Shown here: piece by piece, positions 1-6,192 of the stretch
Layout: each line of letters begins with the position of its first letter
Position numbering within the stretch: position 1 is the first letter of the stretch
Assembly: GCA_964392615.1 (NCBI GenBank)
Contig: CAYMRB010000454.1
Location: 1-7,968, forward strand
Source: CAYMRB01 sp964392615
Lineage (GTDB): Bacteria > Planctomycetota > UBA8108
DNA: 7,968 nucleotides
Reading direction: 5' to 3'
Notes under the pieces: model-generated
The model's input: the letters and a program-made list of their open reading frames with translations, nothing else
Database searches by the model: none
Told to the model about the DNA's origin: nothing
Translations under genes and position numbers: made by a program

Positions 1-28
1 GAGCGCGAGTGCGGCTCGGACGCTCCGA

Positions 29-43
29 CCCCTCACGGAGGGG
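29..43. other. GC-rich hairpin near window start
   Basis: CCCCTC and GAGGGG form a 6-bp perfect stem around an ACG loop. No T-run follows, so it could be a factor-assisted terminator of a gene left of the window, or just a leader structure. A second stem (CCGGCT at 59-64 with AGCCGG at 73-78) follows, also ahead of the dockerin gene. No gene is visible in positions 1-109 apart from the right edge leading into the next start codon. Confidence 0.3.
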
Positions 44-109
44 CACGGGTTCGGCAGGCCGGCTGCTGTGGGAGCCGGTTCGAGCGTACGAGTTGCGAGG
101 AGAGAGGGA

Positions 110-484
110 ATGGGCAGATCGACTGCACGCTGGGTCGTGGCGAGTCTCGTAGTGGGACTCGCGACGACGACCGTGGGCGGCATCGTCGTCATCGACGAAA
201 TCGACATCGTCAAGAGAGGTGACGTGAACAACGACGGCGCGGTGAACGTGTCGGACATCGTCGCGCTGAACAACTACCTGTACTCGGGCGCGGAAGAGCC
301 GCCCTGTGTCAACCAGGCCGACGTGGACGACAACGGCCTCCTGGACTTGTCCGACTCGGTCTACCTGTCCCAATTCCTGTACTCGGGAGGCGTCGAGCCG
401 CCGGCGCCCGGACCGAGAAACGGCGACTGCAAGCGGGATACGACCGCGCCGAATCTGTCGTGCGACGCGCTCTGCGACTACTGA
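110..484 (+). CDS. small exported protein made of two dockerin-type calcium-binding repeats
   Basis: The protein has 124 residues. ATG at 110 is chosen because a purine-rich GAGGAGAGAGG lies just upstream; the in-frame GTG at 68 has no ribosome site. Residues 8-28 are a hydrophobic stretch behind Arg, acting as signal peptide or membrane anchor; no clear AxA cleavage site is visible. Two dockerin type I loops follow. Loop 1 has D38, N40, D42, N46 and D49 at calcium-loop positions 1, 3, 5, 9 and 12. Loop 2 has D71, D73, N75, D79 and D82 at the same positions. Each is followed by a helix with the shared motif YLYSG or FLYSG. The Pro-rich tail contains C107, C118 and C122, and a further Cys (C66) lies between the loops. 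In cellulosomes dockerins bind cohesins, but here the domain stands alone without enzyme or cohesin, as is common in Planctomycetota-like genomes at the C-termini of large secreted proteins. Calcium binding at the cell surface is inferred; the partner is unknown. Confidence 0.85.
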   Translation: MGRSTARWVVASLVVGLATTTVGGIVVIDEIDIVKRGDVNNDGAVNVSDIVALNNYLYSGAEEPPCVNQADVDDNGLLDLSDSVYLSQFLYSGGVEPPAPGPRNGDCKRDTTAPNLSCDALCDY

Positions 485-497
485 TCGACCCGCGACA

Positions 498-528
498 GCC
501 GAAGGCAGGGAGAGCCCCTGTCTTCGGC
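498..528 (+). terminator. strong hairpin after the dockerin gene, terminator-like
   Basis: Thirteen paired bases (498-510 with 516-528, one G-T wobble) enclose a 5-base loop, AGAGC. The stem starts 13 bases after the TGA stop. There is no U-run after it, so it would be a Rho-type pause or 3'-end stabiliser rather than a textbook intrinsic terminator. It separates the dockerin gene from the promoter-like sequence at 562-591. Confidence 0.55.
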
Positions 529-561
529 CGCCGAAAACACCCGCCATCGCCCGAAGATTCC

Positions 562-591
562 TTGTGCGCGACCGCCCGGACGTGCTAGAGT
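562..591 (+). promoter_or_regulatory. candidate extended -10 promoter for the 261-residue gene
   Basis: TTGTGC (562-567) is a partial -35 element. After 18 bases comes TAGAGT (586-591), a 4-of-6 match to the -10 consensus, preceded by the extended -10 TG (583-584) to give TGCTAGAGT. Transcription would begin near 598 and leave a leader of about 78 bases before the GTG at 676. The assignment rests on consensus only. Confidence 0.4.
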
Positions 592-640
592 AGCGTTTCC
601 CGGGGAGGGGGTTGTCTCTCGGCTTGTCGCCGGGAGGTCG

Positions 641-679
641 ATGATTATTCCCCTGTTCTTGGAGAGCGGGCAAGCGTGA
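641..679 (+). CDS. possible 12-codon leader ORF overlapping the next start
   Basis: ATG at 641 opens a 12-residue frame, MIIPLFLESGQA, that ends with TGA at 677-679. This TGA overlaps the GTG start of the next gene as GTGA, the same junction used between the transporter genes downstream. GGGAGG at 632-637 precedes the ATG but with only 3 bases of spacing, which is tight. The bases 598-603 (TCCCGG) can pair with 630-635 (CCGGGA), which would cover this ribosome site. It may be a translationally coupled leader peptide or chance. Confidence 0.25.
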   Translation: MIIPLFLESGQA

Positions 680-1461
680 GCGGCGAGCCACTACTTCCCG
701 ACGGCTGGGTCGACAGATTCTCCAGCCGCGTCGATCTCGATGCGTCCTTCCGCGAGCTGGAGGGCCTGCACCACTTCTACGTCGAGACGATGCGCGGCCG
801 CGTCCGCTCACTCCAGCTGCGCTTCGACGAGGCTTGGGAGCACTTCGAGAGCGCGACGGACGCCGTCGACGCCGCGGAGGACTCGATCGCCAATCTCGTG
901 CGGCAGTTTCAGCTAGAGATCTTCCGCTTCGAGAACGCGCTCGTCGAGGAGCCGCTCGACCCTGACGTCGACGTGCCGCAGTTCGACCTGCCGGATATCC
1001 CGGAGATCGTCTTCGAGGAGTACCCGGAGGTGAAGTACGTGCTGTCGCTGCGCGTCAACTGCGAGGCGCTGCTGCGGCTTCACATCGGGCAGTACGAGGA
1101 GAGCCACCGCCTGTACGAACGGCTGGGGAGCTCCGACCACAGGCCGGAGCGCCTGGCGCTTTGCTACCTCGGCCGCGCCGCTTGCCAGCACAACCTCGAC
1201 GCTTCGAGCTCCTCGGTCGACGCGTTGCTGGAGAGCGCGGCCTTGGCGACCGCCGCGGTCGACGTGAACCTCTATCGCCTGCTCATCGGCTCGAGCCTCA
1301 TCAGCTTCCACGAGTTTCTCGGTCAGGAGGAGCCGGCCCAGGAGTGGCGGAGCTTTCTCGAGCGGCTGCCCTGCCCGCCAGTGACGACCGAGCTCTTCGT
1401 CGAACGCACCCGTCGCAGCCTCGAGCGCAGCCGTCAGCACGGCCGCTTGCTCCTCGTCTAG
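676..1461 (+). CDS. hypothetical helical protein, possibly TPR-like
   Basis: I do not recognise this family. The start is GTG at 676 (GGAG at 661-664 upstream, 11 bases away) and the product has 261 residues. It has no signal peptide or membrane segment, so it is probably cytoplasmic. It is acidic in the first half, with an Asp/Pro-rich linker near residues 92-116 that separates two helical parts. The second half, from about residue 118, reads as successive amphipathic helix pairs of the sort found in TPR or other alpha-solenoid repeats, including the stretch LHIGQYEESHRLYERLG (about 135-151) and the Leu/Ala-rich helices after it. TPR-like domains usually hold partner proteins, but no catalytic motif is visible here. 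It lies 115 bases upstream of the metal transporter operon on the same strand, but an apparent promoter and operator lie between, so a shared job is not implied. Confidence 0.8.
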   Translation: MSGEPLLPDGWVDRFSSRVDLDASFRELEGLHHFYVETMRGRVRSLQLRFDEAWEHFESATDAVDAAEDSIANLVRQFQLEIFRFENALVEEPLDPDVDVPQFDLPDIPEIVFEEYPEVKYVLSLRVNCEALLRLHIGQYEESHRLYERLGSSDHRPERLALCYLGRAACQHNLDASSSSVDALLESAALATAAVDVNLYRLLIGSSLISFHEFLGQEEPAQEWRSFLERLPCPPVTTELFVERTRRSLERSRQHGRLLLV

Positions 1462-1495
1462 CGACCGGCTCGCTACTCTTCTCACGACGCGAAGG

Positions 1496-1525
1496 TTGAC
1501 TTCGCCGCTTTCGGCGCGCCAAATT
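1496..1525 (+). promoter_or_regulatory. candidate promoter of the metal-uptake operon
   Basis: TTGACT (1496-1501) matches the -35 consensus at five of six bases. After 18 bases, CAAATT (1520-1525) is a weak -10 (three of six), but it sits in the only AT-rich patch of the intergenic gap. The palindrome at 1522-1539 overlaps the -10 and the expected start of transcription, the usual geometry for repression. The -35 also lies in the loop and right arm of a 6-bp hairpin (GCGAAG 1489-1494 with CTTCGC 1500-1505). Confidence 0.4.
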
Positions 1526-1539
1526 ACCCTGCGGTAATT
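1522..1539. promoter_or_regulatory. palindromic operator-like site upstream of metal ABC operon
   Basis: AATTACC (1522-1528) and GGTAATT (1533-1539) are perfect inverted copies around CTGC, making an 18-bp dyad in otherwise GC-rich DNA. It ends 37 bases before the GTG chosen for the solute-binding protein. DtxR/MntR, Fur and Zur regulators all bind dyads of about this size at metal-uptake promoters. Which one binds here cannot be read from sequence, but the DtxR/MntR type is favoured because the operon itself encodes two domains of that family. Confidence 0.55.
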
Positions 1540-1576
1540 CGGTTCCGTGCTGTTCCTCCTTCGAAGGCAATGTGTC

Positions 1577-2521
1577 GTGCCCCTCTCCTTGCTCGCTCGT
1601 GTCGCGTGCGCGCTCGCCGTGGCGAGCGTGACCGCCTGTACCCCCGCGGACCCGACGCCGGCGTCCGCCGGACGACTCGAGGTCGTCGCGACGACCGGCA
1701 TGATCGCGGACGCGGCCCGCGTCGTCGGCGGCGATCGCGTCAGCGTCACCGGCCTCATGGGCCCAGGCGTCGATCCGCACCTGTACCTCGCGAGCCGCGG
1801 AGATCAGCGGCGACTGAACCGCGCCGGCCTGGTCCTCTACCACGGTCTCCACCTCGAGGGGAAGATGACCGAGCTCCTGCGCGGCCTCGCGGCGCGCAAC
1901 GTCGATCGCGGGCAATCGGTCGTCGCGGTCGGGGACGCGGTTCCCGACCGCGCGCTGTTTCGCAATGAAGCGTTGTCCGAGTACCCGGACCCGCACGTCT
2001 GGTTCGACCTCGACCTCTGGCAAGCGGCCGTCCGCGCGGTCATCGACGCGCTCGCCGCACGGGATCCGGCCGGAGCCGCGGCCTACCGCGAACGCGGGGC
2101 AGCCTACCTCGAGGAGCTCGCCACGGCTCACGCATGGGCGCGCGAGGAGATCGGGCGCATCCCGGTCGAGCACCGCAAGCTCGTCACGAGTCACGATGCG
2201 TACAACTACTTCGGACGGGCGTACGGAATCGACGTCCGTGGCCTCCAGGGCATCTCGACCGAGACGCGTGCCGGTCTCGACGAGATCCGCAAGGCCGTCC
2301 AGTTCATCAAGCGCTGGCGGCTTCCGGTCATCTTCGCGGAGACGTCCGTGCCGCGCGACGCGGTCGAGCAGGTCGCGCGCGAGGCCCGGTGTCAGGTCAG
2401 CGAACACGAGCTCTACAGCGACGCGCTCGGTCGGCCGGGCACGGCCGAGGAGTCCCTTCTCGGCGTCTTCCGCCACAACGTCCGGACGATCGTCACCGGG
2501 CTCGCGGGCGACGGCAACTGA
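1577..2521 (+). CDS. metal ABC transporter solute-binding lipoprotein, TroA/MntA-like (Mn/Zn/Fe)
   Basis: It captures a divalent metal outside the inner membrane and hands it to the permeases encoded downstream. GTG at 1577 is chosen since GAAGG (1563-1567) lies 9 bases ahead and the operator stays clear of the coding region; GTG at 1547 would add ten residues without a ribosome site. The product has 314 residues. A hydrophobic leader ends in the lipobox VTAC with lipid-modified Cys at 21. The four metal ligands of cluster A-I binding proteins are in place: H68 (GVDPHLY), H140 (YPDPHVWFD), H206 (TSHDAYNYFGRAYG) and D282 (LYSDALG). This His-His-His-Asp set is like Treponema TroA; PsaA-type proteins have Glu at the third place. 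The His-rich loop of ZnuA is absent. Other family marks are HGLHLEGKM and IFAETSVPR. First gene of the operon; the ATPase starts 38 bases later. Manganese is favoured by the DtxR domains downstream, but zinc or iron cannot be excluded. Confidence 0.93.
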   Translation: MPLSLLARVACALAVASVTACTPADPTPASAGRLEVVATTGMIADAARVVGGDRVSVTGLMGPGVDPHLYLASRGDQRRLNRAGLVLYHGLHLEGKMTELLRGLAARNVDRGQSVVAVGDAVPDRALFRNEALSEYPDPHVWFDLDLWQAAVRAVIDALAARDPAGAAAYRERGAAYLEELATAHAWAREEIGRIPVEHRKLVTSHDAYNYFGRAYGIDVRGLQGISTETRAGLDEIRKAVQFIKRWRLPVIFAETSVPRDAVEQVAREARCQVSEHELYSDALGRPGTAEESLLGVFRHNVRTIVTGLAGDGN

Positions 2522-2559
2522 CAGCCCGTTGAAGAAATCAACCCGCGGGAGGCAACCGC

Positions 2560-3330
2560 ATGAGCGAGACCGCACTCGAGATCCACGACCTCACGGTGTC
2601 CTACCACCAGAAGCCGGTGCTGTGGAACATCGACCTCCGCGTCCCACGTGGCGTCATGGTCGGCATCATCGGCCCGAACGGCGCCGGCAAGTCGACGCTG
2701 CTCAAGGCGGTCATGGGCCTGCTGCCGCTCTCGTCGGGCTGGGTCGAGGTTTTCGGCGAGCCGCTCGCGAGTCGTCGTCGCGATGTCGGCTACGTCCCGC
2801 AGCGCGAGGAGGTCGACTGGGACTTCCCCATCACGGTGCGCGATCTCGTGCTGATGGGGCGATACGGCCGACTCGGTCTGTTCCGCCGTCCGAGCCGCCA
2901 CGATCGCGACCGCGCGCGCGAGGCGCTCGAGAAGATCGGCATGCTCCCGTTCGCCGATCGTCAGATCGCGAACCTCTCCGGCGGTCAGCAGCAGCGCGTC
3001 TTCCTGGCGCGGGCGCTGGCGCAGGAAAGCAGCATCTACCTGATGGACGAGCCGTTCGCGGGTGTCGACGCGACGACCGAATCGGCGATCGTCGACCTCC
3101 TGACCGAGATACGCCGCGAAGGGCGCACGGTCCTCGCCGTGCACCACGACCTGCAGACCGCACGGGGCTACTTCGACTACCTCCTGCTTCTGAACCGGAG
3201 GCTCGTGGCATTCGGGCCGACGGCGGACGTGTTCACGGAAGAGCTCCTCAGCAGGACCTACGGCGGCCACTCGACGATCCTCGCGCGGGCCGGCGAGGCG
3301 ATTCGCCAGTCGAGAGGCGGCGCGCTGTGA
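2560..3330 (+). CDS. metal ABC transporter ATP-binding protein (MntB/TroB/ZnuC type)
   Basis: This cytoplasmic ATPase drives metal import by binding the two permeases encoded just downstream. It has 256 residues, normal for the family, and every ABC element is intact: Walker A GPNGAGKST (38-46), Q-loop Q81 (YVPQREEVDWDFP, typical of metal-importer ATPases), signature LSGGQQQR (139-146), Walker B IYLMDEP with D163 and E164, D-loop GVD (168-170) and the H-loop in VHHD (194-197). The ATG start is supported by GGGAGG (2547-2552) with 7 bases of spacing. The short gap after the binding-protein gene holds nothing but this ribosome site. The TGA stop overlaps the GTG start of the first permease by 4 bases, indicating translational coupling. 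Confidence 0.96.
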   Translation: MSETALEIHDLTVSYHQKPVLWNIDLRVPRGVMVGIIGPNGAGKSTLLKAVMGLLPLSSGWVEVFGEPLASRRRDVGYVPQREEVDWDFPITVRDLVLMGRYGRLGLFRRPSRHDRDRAREALEKIGMLPFADRQIANLSGGQQQRVFLARALAQESSIYLMDEPFAGVDATTESAIVDLLTEIRREGRTVLAVHHDLQTARGYFDYLLLLNRRLVAFGPTADVFTEELLSRTYGGHSTILARAGEAIRQSRGGAL

Positions 3331-4835
3331 CCTCGACGGCGAGCAGCCCGTCAAGGAGTCGACGAGCGCCGCGAGTCGCGCGCGCGTTCGCGGCGCTCCT
3401 GCTGCTCCTCGCGATGGCCTCGCCGCTCCACGCGGTCCAGTTCGGCGCGGAGGAGGCCGTGTCGTGGCGGTCGATCGTCAATGACACGCGAACGTTCATC
3501 GCCGATCTGACCGGTCGGGGCGACGCGGCCGGCGCACGACAGGCCGCCGTGCTCGGCGCGCTGCTCGCCGGCGTGTCCTGCGGCGTGCTCGGCTGCTTCG
3601 TGACGCTGCGCCGCATGGCGATGTTCGGCGACATGCTCGGGCATGCGGTGCTTCCCGGCGTCGCGATCGGCTTCGTGATCGCAGGGCGCAAGAGCACCGT
3701 CGCGCTCGTCCTCGGGGCGCTCGGCGCGGGTCTCGCCGCGGCCTGGCTGACGCGCTGGATCCGGTCGCGATCGCTGATCAAGGAGGACGCCGCGCTCGGC
3801 ATCTCCCTCGGCCTCTTCTACGCCCTCGGCATCTGGATGCTGAGCTGGATCCTGCGGCGACCGGAGCTCTCGAGCGAGGCGTCCGGGCTGGCGACCTATC
3901 TGTTTGGCAACCCGGCGGTGATCTCGCCGCAGGACCTGAGCTTCCTCGGTGCGTCGACGCTGATCGTCGTCGGCGCGGTCGTCCTGCTCTTCAAGGAGCT
4001 CCTGACCTGCAGCTTCGACCCCTGCTTCGCGGACTCGATCGGCATCCGACGCGGGACGATCGACGCGTTCCTGATCGTTCTCCTGACGTTCGTGATCGTC
4101 GTCAGTATCCACATTCTCGGAGTCGTGCTCGTGGCCGCGATGCTGACGATTCCGCCCGCAACGGCCTATCTGCTCACGGATCGCCTGCCGCGCATGATCG
4201 CGTACGCGGCCCTCCTCGGAGCGGGCGCCGGCCTGTGCGGCGTGTACGCGAGCGTGGTCCTGCGCATCGGAGTGGGACCGTCGATCGTCTGCATCGCGTT
4301 CGCGTGGCTGTGCGCCGCGTTTCTTCTTGCGCCGCGACACGGCCTTCTCGGTCGCTGGCTGCGCCAGCGCCGCCTCGCGCTGCGCACGGTGCGCGAGAAT
4401 CTGCTCGCATCCATCTACCGTCTCCAGGAGCGCGGCGAGCTCACGGACGCGGCCGAAGTGCCCGTCGCCACCCTCGCGCACGCTCGTCGGGAGCCGCTCG
4501 CGGCGACGGCGGCGCTCGCGCGGCGGCTCGCCGGTTCGGGATGGGGCTGCCTGCGCGGCGACGCGATCGAGCTGACCGCGGCGGGGCGTGAGCGCGCTCG
4601 CGAGGTCGTGCGCAACCACCGGCTATGGGAGCTCTTCCTCGAGCGCGAGGCCTCGCTCGCTCCGGACCACGTGCACGCCGGCGCCGAGGAGGTCGAACAC
4701 TTCCTCAGCGAGGAGCAGATCGCGGCGCTCGAGGCATACCTCGAGTATCCGACCGAGGATCCGCACGGCCGGTCGATTCCCGGGGCGTCCACCGCACGCG
4801 GCAGCGCACCTCCACACGCGGAGGACGCGTCGTGA
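3327..4835 (+). CDS. metal ABC transporter permease fused to a C-terminal DtxR/MntR-like domain (first copy)
   Basis: The 502-residue protein combines an ABC-3 family permease with a metal-sensor domain; normal permeases of this family are near 280-300 residues. The GTG start shares GTGA with the ATPase stop, and GAGAGG (3312-3317) lies 9 bases upstream. Residues 17-36 are a signal-like hydrophobic segment ending in PLHA, an extra element that precedes the usual permease. About eight membrane segments lie between residues 72 and 345. Family marks are GDMLGHAVLPG (101-111, H106), the coupling region near 231-240 and IPPATA (285-290). From about 354 a DtxR-like region begins: winged helix (354-428), then metal-binding/dimerisation domain (429-486) ending in DPHGRSIPG. 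Ligand positions are H431, E435, H450, E454, E457 and H458, while the first-helix ligands are replaced (N358, A361). The sensor part is presumably cytoplasmic. It may tether a regulator, gate transport by metal, or be a structural dimerisation module; I cannot tell which. Confidence 0.93.
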   Translation: MTSTASSPSRSRRAPRVARAFAALLLLLAMASPLHAVQFGAEEAVSWRSIVNDTRTFIADLTGRGDAAGARQAAVLGALLAGVSCGVLGCFVTLRRMAMFGDMLGHAVLPGVAIGFVIAGRKSTVALVLGALGAGLAAAWLTRWIRSRSLIKEDAALGISLGLFYALGIWMLSWILRRPELSSEASGLATYLFGNPAVISPQDLSFLGASTLIVVGAVVLLFKELLTCSFDPCFADSIGIRRGTIDAFLIVLLTFVIVVSIHILGVVLVAAMLTIPPATAYLLTDRLPRMIAYAALLGAGAGLCGVYASVVLRIGVGPSIVCIAFAWLCAAFLLAPRHGLLGRWLRQRRLALRTVRENLLASIYRLQERGELTDAAEVPVATLAHARREPLAATAALARRLAGSGWGCLRGDAIELTAAGRERAREVVRNHRLWELFLEREASLAPDHVHAGAEEVEHFLSEEQIAALEAYLEYPTEDPHGRSIPGASTARGSAPPHAEDAS

Positions 4836-6157
4836 GCTTCGAGTCGCTGTGGTTCGACTGGTCGATCGATCTCTGGCCGCTCGTGATGGGCGGGCTGGTC
4901 GCCGTCACGTGCGGGCTGCTCGGCACGGTATTCCTCGTGCGCCGCACCGCGCTGCTGGGCGACGCGGTGAGTCACAGCGTCCTGCCGGGCGTCGCGGGCG
5001 GACTGCTCGCCGCTGGCCTCCTGACGCGCGGCGACACCGAGGGGCATGCGTTCGGGGCGTCCGTGGCGATGCTCTTCGTGGTCGCGGGAGCTCTCATCGC
5101 GGGAACGCTCTCGACCGCGCTGATCGAGGCGCTCCACCGTTACTCGCGGATCAAGCCGGACACCGCGCTGGGCGCCGTCTTTCCGGCGTTCTTCGCCGCC
5201 GGGGTGATCCTGATCGAGGTCGCGGCGCGCGGGGCGCATTTCGACCTCGACTGCGTGTTCTACGGCGCGCTCGAGAGCATCGACTCGTTCGAGCGCGTCG
5301 TTCCGACGCTCGTCGCGACCGGGCTCGTCGTCGCGTTCTTCGCCTGCGGCTACAAGGAGATCCTGATCACATCGTTCGACGACGCGCTCGCGCGAAGCCT
5401 GGGCTTGCGCGTACGCGTGATCCAGCGCGTGCTGATCGCGCTACTGGCGGTGGCGGTCGTCGCCGCGTTCGAGGCCGTCGGCGCGATCCTGGTCGTCGCG
5501 TTCCTCGTCATCCCGCCGGCCACGGCGCGGCTATTGGACGACCGCTTCCACCGCGTGCTTCTGCTCGCGGCGCTCTGCGGCGCGAGCGCCGCGTTCTTCG
5601 GGGCGTGGCTGACGATCGTGCTCGCCGACGAACACATCGGACTGGAGACGCTGCGCGCGCCGAGTATGGCCGTCGTCGCCGGGCTGCAGTTCTTCGCCGC
5701 ATTCCTGCTCGCGCCGCGACGCGGACTCCTCGTCGTGAACGCGCGACGCCGCGCCATGCGTCGCCGCATCGCCGACGAGAATCTCCTCGGCGCGGTGTAC
5801 CGCCTCGAGAGCGCGCACGAATCGGGCGTCGATCTCGAGACGGCGGCCCGAGCGCTGCGCTACGCCCTCGGTGTCGTGCGGGCGTCGTGCCGACGCGCGG
5901 CGCGGTGCGGCGAGATCGCCGTCGAGGCCGACGGACGCGTTCGCCTGACCGCGATCGGCCGCGCGCGCATCGAGCAGATCATCCGCGCCCACAGGCTCTG
6001 GGAGAGCTACATGACGGCCGAGCTCGGCGCCGCGCCGGACCACGTGCACGACGCCGCTGACCGGATCGAGCATCACCTCCAACCGTCGCTGGTGCGCGAC
6101 CTGGAGGCGCTGCTCGGCAGTCCGACGCGCGATCCGCACGGCAGGGAGATCCCCTGA
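4832..6157 (+). CDS. metal ABC transporter permease fused to a C-terminal DtxR/MntR-like domain (second copy)
   Basis: This second permease has 441 residues and completes a heterodimeric channel with the previous gene, as in the two-permease Mn systems (TroCD, B. subtilis MntCD). The GTG start overlaps the upstream TGA as GTGA, and GGAGG (4820-4824) lies 7 bases ahead. It lacks the signal-like extension of its neighbour. Membrane segments run from about residue 16 to 304, with GDAVSHSVLPGV (43-54, H48) and IPPATA (227-232). After FLLAPRRGLL the DtxR-like region starts: winged helix from about 310 to 384, then the metal-binding/dimerisation domain (385-441) with H387, E391, H406, D410, E413 and H414. 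N317 and G320 stand where MntR has its first-helix Asp and Glu. The protein ends directly at DPHGREIP, so the SH3-like third domain of classical DtxR is absent, as in MntR. Both permeases are fused at the same point, which suggests duplication of one fused ancestor. Confidence 0.93.
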   Translation: MSFESLWFDWSIDLWPLVMGGLVAVTCGLLGTVFLVRRTALLGDAVSHSVLPGVAGGLLAAGLLTRGDTEGHAFGASVAMLFVVAGALIAGTLSTALIEALHRYSRIKPDTALGAVFPAFFAAGVILIEVAARGAHFDLDCVFYGALESIDSFERVVPTLVATGLVVAFFACGYKEILITSFDDALARSLGLRVRVIQRVLIALLAVAVVAAFEAVGAILVVAFLVIPPATARLLDDRFHRVLLLAALCGASAAFFGAWLTIVLADEHIGLETLRAPSMAVVAGLQFFAAFLLAPRRGLLVVNARRRAMRRRIADENLLGAVYRLESAHESGVDLETAARALRYALGVVRASCRRAARCGEIAVEADGRVRLTAIGRARIEQIIRAHRLWESYMTAELGAAPDHVHDAADRIEHHLQPSLVRDLEALLGSPTRDPHGREIP

Positions 6158-6192
6158 CAACGCGTTACCGCGCGCCGCTGCTGCGGATCGTT

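Noticed and set aside
1547..1576. Alternative GTG start for the binding protein, ten codons earlier
   Set aside because: No ribosome site precedes it and it would begin only 7 bases after the palindrome; GTG at 1577 has GAAGG at good spacing. It remains possible.
1577..2521. Assignment as the dedicated zinc protein ZnuA
   Set aside because: The His-rich loop typical of ZnuA is absent and the two-permease operon with MntR-like domains fits Mn systems better.
1301..2575. Minus-strand open frame of 424 codons
   Set aside because: It spans the operator and the binding-protein gene in antisense and shows no family motif.
1965..3326. Open frame running upstream of the first permease, giving an apparent 956-residue protein
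   Set aside because: The upstream part is an Arg/Ser-rich shadow of the binding protein and ATPase genes. The permease has a GTG with ribosome site at 3327, overlapping the ATPase stop.
3351..4619. Long minus-strand open frame of 422 codons
   Set aside because: It is antisense to the permease, has shadow-like Arg/Asp/Gln-rich composition and no recognisable domain; long antisense frames are expected in GC-rich DNA.
6175..6186. Small hairpin CCGC-TGCT-GCGG in the 35-base gap between convergent stops
   Set aside because: A 4-bp stem is expected by chance in such GC-rich DNA and no T-run follows; not enough for a terminator call.
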